A stretch of DNA of 45,035 bases from Armatimonadota bacterium. GTDB lineage: Bacteria; Sysuimicrobiota; Sysuimicrobiia; Sysuimicrobiales; Kaftiobacteriaceae. The stretch spans positions 1-45,035 of the forward strand of contig JAHZOA010000003.1 in NCBI GenBank assembly GCA_020028455.1. The letters are read 5' to 3'. Each line of letters begins with the position of its first letter. The first letter of the stretch is position 1. Shown piece by piece: positions 1 to 7,950 of the stretch. Below the pieces are notes generated by a model. It ran no database searches, was not told the DNA's origin, and worked only from the letters and a program-made list of their open reading frames with translations. A program made the position numbers and the translations under genes.

Positions 1-1259
1 TGCGGCACGAGACCGCGGCGTTTCTTGCAGACGGTGTATCCGATCTCGGGAACCTCAGACTCAGGACAGCAGGTGCAGCCGATCGTCTCGGGCGAGATAT
101 TATGATGTGCCATCATCGTCGGGTACATGGAGGAAAAATCGAGCTCGCCGACTTCCTCAAACATCCCCACGATCGGCTGATAGGTCAGACCTCCTTTATC
201 AGTAAGCAGCAGTTGGCTCGCGGTCTTGAACCCTTCCGGTTCGCTCTTCTGCCAGGGGATGAGTACGCCGTCCAGGATTGCCTGGTTCAGTTGCATCGAG
301 CTGATCGCGGTCCCCGTCGAGGTGCGCGCAAGTTCCTGGACAGGGATGCGTGACAGGACAGCGACGTCAAGCAAACCGGCAAGCTCCGACTCACCATAGA
401 TAAACGAATTACGCAGGTCGAGATGCCACCGGCCATGCAGCATGTGCGCGCCGCCCTGAAACACGACCTTGCCGTAAGTCATATAGGAGCGTGAACGCCG
501 AAGACGCACCCCGGCCGCCGTGTCGCGGCTGAGAGCCAGCGGCATGCCGGCATCCCGCGCCATGGTGCGCAGCCCAGGCAGCAACACTTCATCGCCCCAC
601 TCCGTGAGAATGACGTCGGGATCATATCGGGCGAGCAATCTGTTCAGGCTGTGAATCGATTCTCGCGGATCGTCTCCATCGAGCAGCAGCGCCTCGCCAT
701 CCATGACGGCCTCGATCCGCCCCCGGCGCCCATGCGTCGGATTCGCCCCATCGCTGCCGGTCTCATGACTCAGGCGCAGCCTGAGGACAACCAGGGGTGG
801 CACAGCGTACTCGAGATCGTTGGAGTTACTCTCAATACCAATCTCCCGGACAATGTCGCCATCACATGTCACCCGCACGCGGGCCAGTGGGAACAGCCTA
901 CTTTCATAAAAGAACAAGCGCCCGAGGGGGACGTCGCAGTTGTAGAGAGCCAGCCCGGGAACTTTGGCCAGACGTCGTGCCACCACCGGATACGCCAGGG
1001 GATTGTCTACCGAAACGCGGAGGACATCAATCTCATCGCCACTCATCAACTCCTTTTGCACGGCAGGCGATGTAGTGATGGGAATCCTAAGCGAGCGTAC
1101 CGCCGACTCTGCCGCCCCACGGGCGCGGCGGTCTCCACCGATGTACATGGACGGTGCGTATCGATATCGGACCCGATGAGGCTTGCCTTCGGTGTCAATG
1201 ATCCACAGCACCATGCCATCCTGGGACGGATAGACGTCAAATAGCCAACCGTGGAGCAT
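1..1259 (-). CDS. Family B DNA polymerase (PolB2/Dpo2-like candidate), partial: C-terminal part lies beyond the left edge
   Basis: Manual translation from ATG at 1259 gives 419 open codons to the window edge: MLHGWLFDVYPSQDGMVLWIIDTEG...ARTSTGTAISSMQLNQAILDG...GELDFSSMYPTMMAHHNISPETIGCTCCPESEVPEIGYTVCKKRRGLVP. DFSSMYPTMM..NISPETI is family-B polymerase motif A. Absent from the ORF track because it has no stop inside the window. Confidence 0.9.
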   Translation of the reverse strand, partial: MLHGWLFDVYPSQDGMVLWIIDTEGKPHRVRYRYAPSMYIGGDRRARGAAESAVRSLRIPITTSPAVQKELMSGDEIDVLRVSVDNPLAYPVVARRLAKVPGLALYNCDVPLGRLFFYESRLFPLARVRVTCDGDIVREIGIESNSNDLEYAVPPLVVLRLRLSHETGSDGANPTHGRRGRIEAVMDGEALLLDGDDPRESIHSLNRLLARYDPDVILTEWGDEVLLPGLRTMARDAGMPLALSRDTAAGVRLRRSRSYMTYGKVVFQGGAHMLHGRWHLDLRNSFIYGESELAGLLDVAVLSRIPVQELARTSTGTAISSMQLNQAILDGVLIPWQKSEPEGFKTASQLLLTDKGGLTYQPIVGMFEEVGELDFSSMYPTMMAHHNISPETIGCTCCPESEVPEIGYTVCKKRRGLVP

Positions 1260-1260
1260 C

Positions 1261-1539
1261 CTAGCCGGGTGGGAGTTGCGCGCTCCCGCCGGTGAGTGCA
1301 TCAAGCCTCTCCCGAATCGCTTCCACCGCTTTCATGGTCTCCAACACCATCGCGAGCAAGATGGAATCGAACGGCGTCGAGTGAGAAGCATAATGCCCCG
1401 GCGCGGAATGGTGGCGCGCGGCGGCAAAGAGACGGTCGAAAATGAGCTGATCTTCTTTTCGCAGCGCCCTCCTGTATGGAGCCCAGTACGCCTCTTCTTG
1501 AGCCACCAACTGGGTCATCGTCTGCGTCGTACGACCCAT
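1261..1539 (-). CDS. Small conserved-looking protein (92 aa) in the PolB operon
   Basis: MGRTTQTMTQLVAQEEAYWAPYRRALRKEDQLIFDRLFAAARHHSAP...; ATG overlaps the upstream stop (TGATG at 1541-1537); its TAG is one base before the polymerase ATG. Confidence 0.8.
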   Translation of the reverse strand: MGRTTQTMTQLVAQEEAYWAPYRRALRKEDQLIFDRLFAAARHHSAPGHYASHSTPFDSILLAMVLETMKAVEAIRERLDALTGGSAQLPPG

Positions 1540-2180
1540 CACCACCACCTCCGCGGCGCAATCATCCCGATCTGCGGTTCCCACGTCCACGCTCCGGACT
1601 GCGGCTTGCGGCACTTAATATAGATGAGGTCACGATCTACATCACGACTCACATCGAATACCCACGCTGCTGACTCGCACAGTGCGGAGAACAATCCCTC
1701 ACGACCTGGTACCTGCTGTGGTGGTGGACAGCCGCACACCGTCAGTACGCCACCACGGACCAACCGTTGAAGTACAGGCGGTATCAGTCTGAAAATGCGA
1801 AACGCTTCCCCTGAGGGGACTTCCTCATCGAGCAGAGGATCGAGAAGACCTGAGAAGTACACCGCCTTCGAGTGGAATTGCTGGACCGCAACGTGAAGCC
1901 TCTCTCGCACTAACGCCTCAAGTTGGTGACAGGTAAACACTCGAGAGATTCGGATCTCGTCGAGGATTGCTCGGGGTGCGATTCCGAACTTTCGGGCTAG
2001 GTCCGCCACGAGAAACGGGTCAAAGGCGTTTGCCCCATCAACAATAAGCAGTGGCTGCCCTTTGGTCGTCGCGCGGAGGCTCATCAGCAGCCCCAGGGTC
2101 AGGGTCGCATCGTCGCCGGAAAACACCACCGGACCTGTTGACACTTCGGGCACAGGTAATGTCAAAGGAGCTGGGAGCAT
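1539..2180 (-). CDS. RecA/Rad51-superfamily-like protein with degenerate Walker motifs
   Basis: LLIVDGANAFDPFLVADLARKFGIAPRAILDEIRISRVFTCHQLEALVRERL resembles the RadA/Rad51 segment after Walker A; no GxxxxGK[ST] present. Confidence 0.7.
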   Translation of the reverse strand: MLPAPLTLPVPEVSTGPVVFSGDDATLTLGLLMSLRATTKGQPLLIVDGANAFDPFLVADLARKFGIAPRAILDEIRISRVFTCHQLEALVRERLHVAVQQFHSKAVYFSGLLDPLLDEEVPSGEAFRIFRLIPPVLQRLVRGGVLTVCGCPPPQQVPGREGLFSALCESAAWVFDVSRDVDRDLIYIKCRKPQSGAWTWEPQIGMIAPRRWW

Positions 2181-2187
2181 GGGGTAG

Positions 2188-2201
2188 CGAACAAGTGTTC
2201 G
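2188..2201. promoter_or_regulatory. LexA/SOS box, Gram-positive type
   Basis: Exact palindrome CGAAC-AAGT-GTTCG, 7 bp upstream of the start codon of the RecA-like gene. Confidence 0.8.
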
Positions 2202-2214
2202 GGCTTAATCCTAG

Positions 2215-2243
2215 GTTACCACTGTTCGGCAAGGGGCTGTCAA
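2215..2243 (-). promoter_or_regulatory. Candidate promoter of the PolB operon
   Basis: Minus strand has TTGACA (2243-2238) followed after about 18-19 nt by a weak -10 (TAACCT), just upstream of the LexA box. Confidence 0.4.
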
Positions 2244-2292
2244 ACTGGCGGAGTGGCATCAGGTCTGCTATTTCAAACAGACGGGCATTTGC

Positions 2293-2805
2293 ATGACGAG
2301 ATTCCCTGTGGTCATCCCAACAATATCTCTTCGGCGAAAGGCAACGGCAGCGGCGCCCGCATGGCTTTTCTGCGTGGCTCTGCTGGTCGTCGAGATTGTC
2401 CTGGTCGTGGCCATTATGACCGCGGCCACCCACCAAAATCTCGCCACAATCTACGCTCGGATCGCTGCCCAGGAGCCGATGCTGAATATGCTCAACAACG
2501 CTTCGGCGAAAGTCGTCCCGCTCACGGGCAGATCAGGCGCCGTCGTTCGGCTTGTCTATGACTCAGCTCAGAAGCGCGGCGTGCTGCTCATCGCCACTCT
2601 CGGGGATCCGGGCGACGAGTTTTCCTACCGGCTTTGGATGGTGAGCAGATTCGGATCTCGAAGCGCCTGGGCATTTGACGCTGGTGCTGAGGACCTGACG
2701 GTCATCCCGATTAAGGCAGATTTCGCTCTCTATGACAGGGTCGCGATTTTCGTCGAGCACCGCAACTCCTCACGGTCTGCTCCAATCCTCTTCGGGAGCC
2801 TCTGA
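2293..2805 (+). CDS. RskA-like anti-sigma C-terminal domain protein lacking the zinc-finger N-terminus
   Basis: One TM segment, then VVPLTGRSGAVVRLVYDSAQKRGVLLIATLGDPGDEFSYRLWMVSRFG..., colinear with the C-terminal half of the 7245-7949 protein. Confidence 0.65.
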   Translation: MTRFPVVIPTISLRRKATAAAPAWLFCVALLVVEIVLVVAIMTAATHQNLATIYARIAAQEPMLNMLNNASAKVVPLTGRSGAVVRLVYDSAQKRGVLLIATLGDPGDEFSYRLWMVSRFGSRSAWAFDAGAEDLTVIPIKADFALYDRVAIFVEHRNSSRSAPILFGSL

Positions 2806-2814
2806 CCTACCCTG

Positions 2815-3909
2815 CTAGGATCCGAAGACGGCCCGCTGAACGAACCACACAACTCCGGCCGCCCCTGCTGCAGCCGATACCCACAGTCTGAAGAGCGTCT
2901 CTTTCGGCCACATTCGCAGGAGCCACAGGCAGAGTGAGACCAGTACGACGACAGCGATCTGCCCGATCTCTACGCCCATATTGAAACTCACCAGCGATGT
3001 GACAACACCAGCGCGCGGCAAGTCCAGTTCCCGCAGGATCGAAGCGAACCCGAGCCCATGTACGAGTCCGAAGCCAAAAGTGATCAGCCAGCGACTGCGC
3101 ACTGCGCTCTGCTGCCGTCGCAGGTTGTCCGCCGCCACATAGATGATGCTGGCCGCGATCGCGCTTTCAATCCAACGTGTCGGCAGCGCAACGATGTTCA
3201 GTACTGCCAGCGACAGTGTGATCGAATGGGCGACGGTGAACGCGGTCACGATTTTTAGCAGCCCACGCAGGCCGGCGCCGAGCATCAGCAAGCTGATCAG
3301 GAACAGAACGTGATCGTAACCGGTGATAATATGGCGGATGCCGAGCAGCACAAAGCCCGCCGCCGCCCCAGTAATCGAGCCACCAAGGGAGATCGCCACG
3401 TCCCGATGCTCTGGGGTAAAGACCACGTTGCGAACGCGCCCACCCACCACGATGGTCGCCAGACAGCTGGCCGTTGGGACGCCAGGCACAAAGAGGTCGT
3501 AGCGCAGCGCCAGCCCCTGCACTGGTACGGGCCATTGGTAGACGAGCCGCAGTGTGCTATGAGAGACCGACAGATTCAGGCTTGAACGGAGCTGCGCCTG
3601 CGCCGGCTCAATCGTCAGATCGCCGTTCGTGTCGCGATCGGTGAAGCGAATGCGCTCACCCAGGAACCGCTCGAGGTCTACCCGGTGCCTATCGATTTCT
3701 GTCGAACTGAGCTGTCCATCGCGGTCATCGTCCGCCCATGGGGCGAACCCGGTGGGGAACGTCAGCAGCATCTCGACCTTTGCCTTCCCGACTTTGATCT
3801 CCGCGACGGCCTGATCCGCCCAGTGCGCATCAGCCGGAACGGGGAGCAAACTCCAGAGCAGCACTCCCACAAGCATTGCCAACCCGATCCTAACCAGAGG
3901 CCGTCTCAT
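2815..3909 (-). CDS. HupE/UreJ family membrane protein with EF-hand-like lumenal segment
   Basis: GIRHIITGYDHVLFLISLLMLG and TFGFGLVHGLGFASIL are HupE/UreJ signatures; DDDRDGQLSSTEID and DRDTNGDLTIE are EF-hand-like. SD gaggagg precedes ATG at 3909. Confidence 0.85.
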   Translation of the reverse strand: MRRPLVRIGLAMLVGVLLWSLLPVPADAHWADQAVAEIKVGKAKVEMLLTFPTGFAPWADDDRDGQLSSTEIDRHRVDLERFLGERIRFTDRDTNGDLTIEPAQAQLRSSLNLSVSHSTLRLVYQWPVPVQGLALRYDLFVPGVPTASCLATIVVGGRVRNVVFTPEHRDVAISLGGSITGAAAGFVLLGIRHIITGYDHVLFLISLLMLGAGLRGLLKIVTAFTVAHSITLSLAVLNIVALPTRWIESAIAASIIYVAADNLRRQQSAVRSRWLITFGFGLVHGLGFASILRELDLPRAGVVTSLVSFNMGVEIGQIAVVVLVSLCLWLLRMWPKETLFRLWVSAAAGAAGVVWFVQRAVFGS

Positions 3910-3925
3910 CGAGGTTCCTCCTCGT

Positions 3926-5278
3926 TCAGAATCCAAAACCCTGGATTCGCCGTGCGTGCTCGTCGAACGTCGGATCGGTTTCCATGGCCGATGCCAGGTA
4001 GGTCAGCGCCTGAGCGCGGCGGCCGAGGGCTTCTTCGATCTGTGCGGCACGGTAAAATAGTTTGGCGTCGCGGACGCCCCAGCGCAGCGCCTCCCGCATC
4101 GCGTCTCGGGCTTCTAGCGACCGGCCCTCTTCGGACAGCGACCACGCCAGCACGTACAGCGTCTCCGCATCGCGGCGGACCCGGACTTCCATCAGGATCA
4201 ACCGCAGGGCCTCATCGACATTCTCGCGGCGGCCTCGTTCGAGGAGCAGGCGGGCGAGCTCGCGCCGGTGACCAAACTGCCCCGAGGTCACATCTTGGCG
4301 CAGTCTGGCTTCGGCTTCATCCCAGAACCGCGCTGCCGCGCGGTGATCCCCCTGCAGTGCTTTGACCCTTGCGAGTCCGCGGAGCACGGCGTGGTCGTAG
4401 ACGTTCGGAGACGATCGGGTAATATTGACCACCTGCGTCAGATGATCCTCAGCCTTCCGATACTCCTGTAGCCGCATCTCCAGTTCGGCAAGATTCAATA
4501 GCGCAAGCTGATATTGTGGTAGGATGCGCAGGGTCTCGAGATAAAGACTGCGGGCCTCGGTCAGTCGACCGCGCCGGTAGTGCAGCCGGCCCAAGAGCGT
4601 CCTCGCCCAGACGGAACTGGCGACTTCACCGGGTTCCTCACTGGCGATCGCTCGGCTCAGGTCCTCGACCGCCGCATGATCTCTGCCCCGGGCCATCTGG
4701 ACCAGGGCGCGCAGCGTGTAGCTGCCCAGACCCGGGTGGGTGCTGGCTAGAAGCTCCACCACCTTCGACGCTTCGTCGACCTGGCCAGTTGCCAGCGTCG
4801 ATGTCACGACGATCGCAAGCCCATCGCTGCCACCGGCCCGGCGGGCGAGACGGATCGCCTCGCCGAACTCGTGCCGGGCCTCCGCCACTTTTGCGAGAAC
4901 CAGCAGCGCTCCGCCGTTCTGAAAGGGCAGGCTGGCGAGTGACCGCTGCGCGGTCTGCTCAGCCAGGAGCATCCAGGTCAGGTCTCCTGTGGCGCGGGCC
5001 ATCCTGAAGTACGCGCCGGCGAGGGCGGCGAGGTCCAAGCCGCCGCTTGGATCGCGGGCGAGGCGTCCTTGATAGAAGGAGATCTCGCGCTCCAGGGCCT
5101 GTCGCACCGCACCTCGTGGAGCCCGTTGAAATCTATAGCGGTAGGATTCAGTAGGACGGACGGTTGAGCCAGCCGTAAGGATCATGACGACGGCGACCGC
5201 GAGGAGCAGTGTTGAGAACAATGCCGTCCTCGCGAACCAACTATTGCCTCGATGCGATCTGTTTCGAAGTGGTTTCAT
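3926..5278 (-). CDS. Tetratricopeptide repeat protein
   Basis: N-terminal signal/TM followed by TPR-like repeats (GRLHYRRGRLTEARSLYLETLRILPQYQLALLNLAELEMRLQEYRKAEDHL). Confidence 0.8.
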   Translation of the reverse strand: MKPLRNRSHRGNSWFARTALFSTLLLAVAVVMILTAGSTVRPTESYRYRFQRAPRGAVRQALEREISFYQGRLARDPSGGLDLAALAGAYFRMARATGDLTWMLLAEQTAQRSLASLPFQNGGALLVLAKVAEARHEFGEAIRLARRAGGSDGLAIVVTSTLATGQVDEASKVVELLASTHPGLGSYTLRALVQMARGRDHAAVEDLSRAIASEEPGEVASSVWARTLLGRLHYRRGRLTEARSLYLETLRILPQYQLALLNLAELEMRLQEYRKAEDHLTQVVNITRSSPNVYDHAVLRGLARVKALQGDHRAAARFWDEAEARLRQDVTSGQFGHRRELARLLLERGRRENVDEALRLILMEVRVRRDAETLYVLAWSLSEEGRSLEARDAMREALRWGVRDAKLFYRAAQIEEALGRRAQALTYLASAMETDPTFDEHARRIQGFGF

Positions 5279-5286
5279 GGTGAGTT

Positions 5287-5316
5287 GGGGTGGCGGCTCA
5301 TGCGAACCGCCACCCC
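5287..5316. terminator. Stem-loop between DUF4331 and TPR genes
   Basis: ggggtggcgg...ccgccacccc inverted repeat; no U-tract, so could be attenuation or mRNA stabilisation. Confidence 0.35.
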
Positions 5317-5322
5317 TGCCCT

Positions 5323-6516
5323 CTAGTTCGGTTCCGCAAGATACGGGAACGACTCGAGCAGCGGCTTGTGGCCGGTGCCGCCGGCGTTGGGGCCGGCATA
5401 CGAGACGTTGTCCGCCTTGATCCCGCCGTTGGTGACCACCGTGAGCGTCACGTCGATCACGTCATCGGTGATTTTGCGGCCGCGAATCGGGCTGCCCTTG
5501 CTGTTCAGCGCGTTCGCGTACCCACTTGCCCCGGTCGTGTCGAAGCGCATCACGTCGGGTAGGAACGCGCCCAGGAGCGCATTGGCGCGCGCGTCGTCGT
5601 TGCCGACGGCCATCAGAGTCTTCTTGGCCTCAGCCACGATCGGCCCGGCGATGCCGGCGGCAGGCTGCCGGCCCGCCAGCGCTGCGGCCTCAAAATCCGG
5701 CCCCACGCTGTTGAGGGCGTTTAGGTAGTCGTTCGTGAGGATCAGGCCTTCGTTGATCGCCGGCCGGCCCAACCGCTCGATCTGCTTGCCACCGACAGAA
5801 ACCGTCGCCCAGACGTCAAAGGTCGTCGCGGCGCTGCGGCTCTGCAGCCACGCGCGTGGTACGCGCACTGCGATCGATAGAACGTTGTAGCCGGCGGTGA
5901 AATCGACGCCGGGCATCCGGAAGCCGACCGCGGGCCCCATGCGTGCCGCGCCGGCCCGTACCCTAAAGTACTGCTCGACGTCGAAGAAGAACGGGTCTTC
6001 CCGCAGGCCGGCAAACAGCTGCAGCATCCCCCCGCCGACGGCGACCCGGTTAATAATCGGGGCCGTCCCGATCGTCGTTGTGCGCACGGCGGGCACATCC
6101 GCTTCGCTCGTCACGCCGTCGCGAATCGCCGTCACCTTGATCCGCTGGGACCCATCCCTCGACGGCGCGGCGAACCCAAAGCGCAGCAGCACGTCGGTCT
6201 GCCCCGTCGGTGTGGCATCGTTATTGGCGACCCGCGTCACGTGCAAGTCGTATGACGCGTTGGTGCTGAAGTAGTACTGCTGGCGCGCGAGCGACCGTGG
6301 GTTCACGTTCATGATGAACACCAGATCGCTGTCTGCCGCGGCCGAGTTCTGATCGCGCTCACGGAACGCGTAGAGGTCCGTGATGTTCAGGGCCCGGCCC
6401 TTCAGGTCCATCTCACCATCGTCGTGGTCGGACGCCACCAGCAGCTGGGAGCCGGCCAGCACGCTGACCACCAGCACGAGCGCCAGAACCACTATCCACT
6501 GCCTTGAACGTCTCAT
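5323..6516 (-). CDS. DUF4331 family secreted protein
   Basis: SDHDDGEMDLKGRALNITDLYAFRERDQNSAAADSDLVFIMNVNP is typical of DUF4331; SD aggaggtg before ATG at 6516. Confidence 0.85.
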   Translation of the reverse strand: MRRSRQWIVVLALVLVVSVLAGSQLLVASDHDDGEMDLKGRALNITDLYAFRERDQNSAAADSDLVFIMNVNPRSLARQQYYFSTNASYDLHVTRVANNDATPTGQTDVLLRFGFAAPSRDGSQRIKVTAIRDGVTSEADVPAVRTTTIGTAPIINRVAVGGGMLQLFAGLREDPFFFDVEQYFRVRAGAARMGPAVGFRMPGVDFTAGYNVLSIAVRVPRAWLQSRSAATTFDVWATVSVGGKQIERLGRPAINEGLILTNDYLNALNSVGPDFEAAALAGRQPAAGIAGPIVAEAKKTLMAVGNDDARANALLGAFLPDVMRFDTTGASGYANALNSKGSPIRGRKITDDVIDVTLTVVTNGGIKADNVSYAGPNAGGTGHKPLLESFPYLAEPN

Positions 6517-6663
6517 TCCTACACCTCCTACTTCGAATAGGGACGCGGCCGCATCCGACTTTGCCATTCGCACCACAGGCGCTGCCGGATTGGAACACAA
6601 CCGGCATCCAGTTAGATCGCTCCTGCGAAGACTTACAGGGAGATATATGAAACCGCATCGAAC

Positions 6664-7248
6664 GTGGAGTCAATGCAACCAGCGCGGCACCGTGCCCCAG
6701 ACGAAGTTGAAGACCGGCAGCAACTGGCGAGTATCGCGCGCCGGGACAGCCGCGCGTTCGAATCGCTATACGATCGCTACAGCCGCTCCGTGTACTCGCT
6801 AGCGTTGGGAATGCTCCGAGATCCCGCCACAGCACAGGAAGTCACCCAGGAAGTGTTTCTGAGCATCTGGCGCCAGGCCGCGGAGTTTGATCCCAGCCGC
6901 GGCACCGCGCGCAGCTGGGTGCTGGCACTGGCACACCACAAGTCGGTAGACGCCGTCCGGCGCCGGCGGCTGCGGGCTACGGAGCCGCTTGAAGACACCC
7001 AGGCATCGGATCTGGATGTCGTGGACGAAACGCTCCGGCGGCTTGAACGGGGTCGTGTGCGTGAGGCGCTCGTGCGCCTGCCGGCAGAACAGCGACAGGC
7101 AATCGTGTTTGCGTACTACGGTGGGTACACGCAGGAGGAAGTCGCGAAGCGACTGAGCATCCCGTTGGGGACGGCGAAGACACGGATCCGGGATGCGATG
7201 ATACGGCTGCGCGAGGCTCTGGTCGGGGTCGAGGAGGCCGCACCGTGA
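6664..7248 (+). CDS. ECF RNA polymerase sigma factor
   Basis: FESLYDRYSRSVYSLALGMLRDPATAQEVTQEVFLSIWRQ (region 2) and LPAEQRQAIVFAYYGGYTQEEVAKRLSIPLGTAKTRIRDAMIRLRE (region 4). Confidence 0.95.
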   Translation: MESMQPARHRAPDEVEDRQQLASIARRDSRAFESLYDRYSRSVYSLALGMLRDPATAQEVTQEVFLSIWRQAAEFDPSRGTARSWVLALAHHKSVDAVRRRRLRATEPLEDTQASDLDVVDETLRRLERGRVREALVRLPAEQRQAIVFAYYGGYTQEEVAKRLSIPLGTAKTRIRDAMIRLREALVGVEEAAP

Positions 7249-7949
7249 CACACGAGTCGCTACGCGACCTGTTGCCGGCCTACGCCCTCGACGCGCTGAC
7301 TCCGGATGAGACGCGAGCGGTCGGTGCGCACCTCGAGACGTGCGAGCTCTGCCGCGGGGAGCTGGCGATGTTGCAAGAAACTGCCTCGCAGCTGGCGGGT
7401 GCGATCACACAGGTTGCGCCGCCGACCCGCCTGCGTGATCAAATTCTTGCCGCCGTCCATCCTCAGCCGCGCGTCATCGCGATTCCGCGCGACTGGGCGA
7501 TCGGGCTCGCAGCGGCCGCCGTCGCAATGATCGTCGCGACGGTGCTGACGGCGGCACGATTTGGTCAGGAGGCCGAGCTCTTGAAGCAACGGATCGCTGC
7601 GCAGGAGCATGTCCTGGCCATTCTCGCCGGTCCAGCGGCGAAAACCACCATGCTGACTGGATCGATCGAAGCCGGCGTCAGGTTTGTGTACGATCCTGCG
7701 CGCGGGGAGGGCGCGCTCGTCGTCACGGACCTGCGCGATCCGGGACGACAGTTGGTCTACCAGCTGTGGCTTGTCGCGGGAGTAGGGCCGGAGAGCGCGG
7801 GCGTGTTCCGACCGGCGCCCGGCCGGCCGGTCGTCATTCCGGTGCGCGCGGATTTCGGAAAGTATCAGGCCGTGGCCATCTCGATCGAGCAGGCGCCGTT
7901 CGGTGCCGCTCAGCCCACGACGACGCCAATTCTTGTCGGCCGGATCTAA
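7245..7949 (+). CDS. RskA-like anti-sigma factor with zinc-binding N-terminus
   Basis: GAHLETCELCRGEL (HxxxCxxC ZAS motif), TM segment, RskA-like C-terminal domain; 4-nt overlap with the sigma gene. Confidence 0.9.
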   Translation: MTHESLRDLLPAYALDALTPDETRAVGAHLETCELCRGELAMLQETASQLAGAITQVAPPTRLRDQILAAVHPQPRVIAIPRDWAIGLAAAAVAMIVATVLTAARFGQEAELLKQRIAAQEHVLAILAGPAAKTTMLTGSIEAGVRFVYDPARGEGALVVTDLRDPGRQLVYQLWLVAGVGPESAGVFRPAPGRPVVIPVRADFGKYQAVAISIEQAPFGAAQPTTTPILVGRI

Positions 7950-7950
7950 G

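Noticed and set aside
102-1244. Plus-strand ORFs (102-353, 651-1244, 797-1075, 964-1179) at the left edge
   Set aside because: They are antisense to a clear family-B polymerase reading frame on the minus strand that the ORF track missed because it runs off the window; no recognisable domains.
3685-4365. 226-aa plus-strand ORF
   Set aside because: Antisense to HupE/TPR genes; Arg/Pro/Gly-rich composition typical of shadow frames in high-GC DNA.
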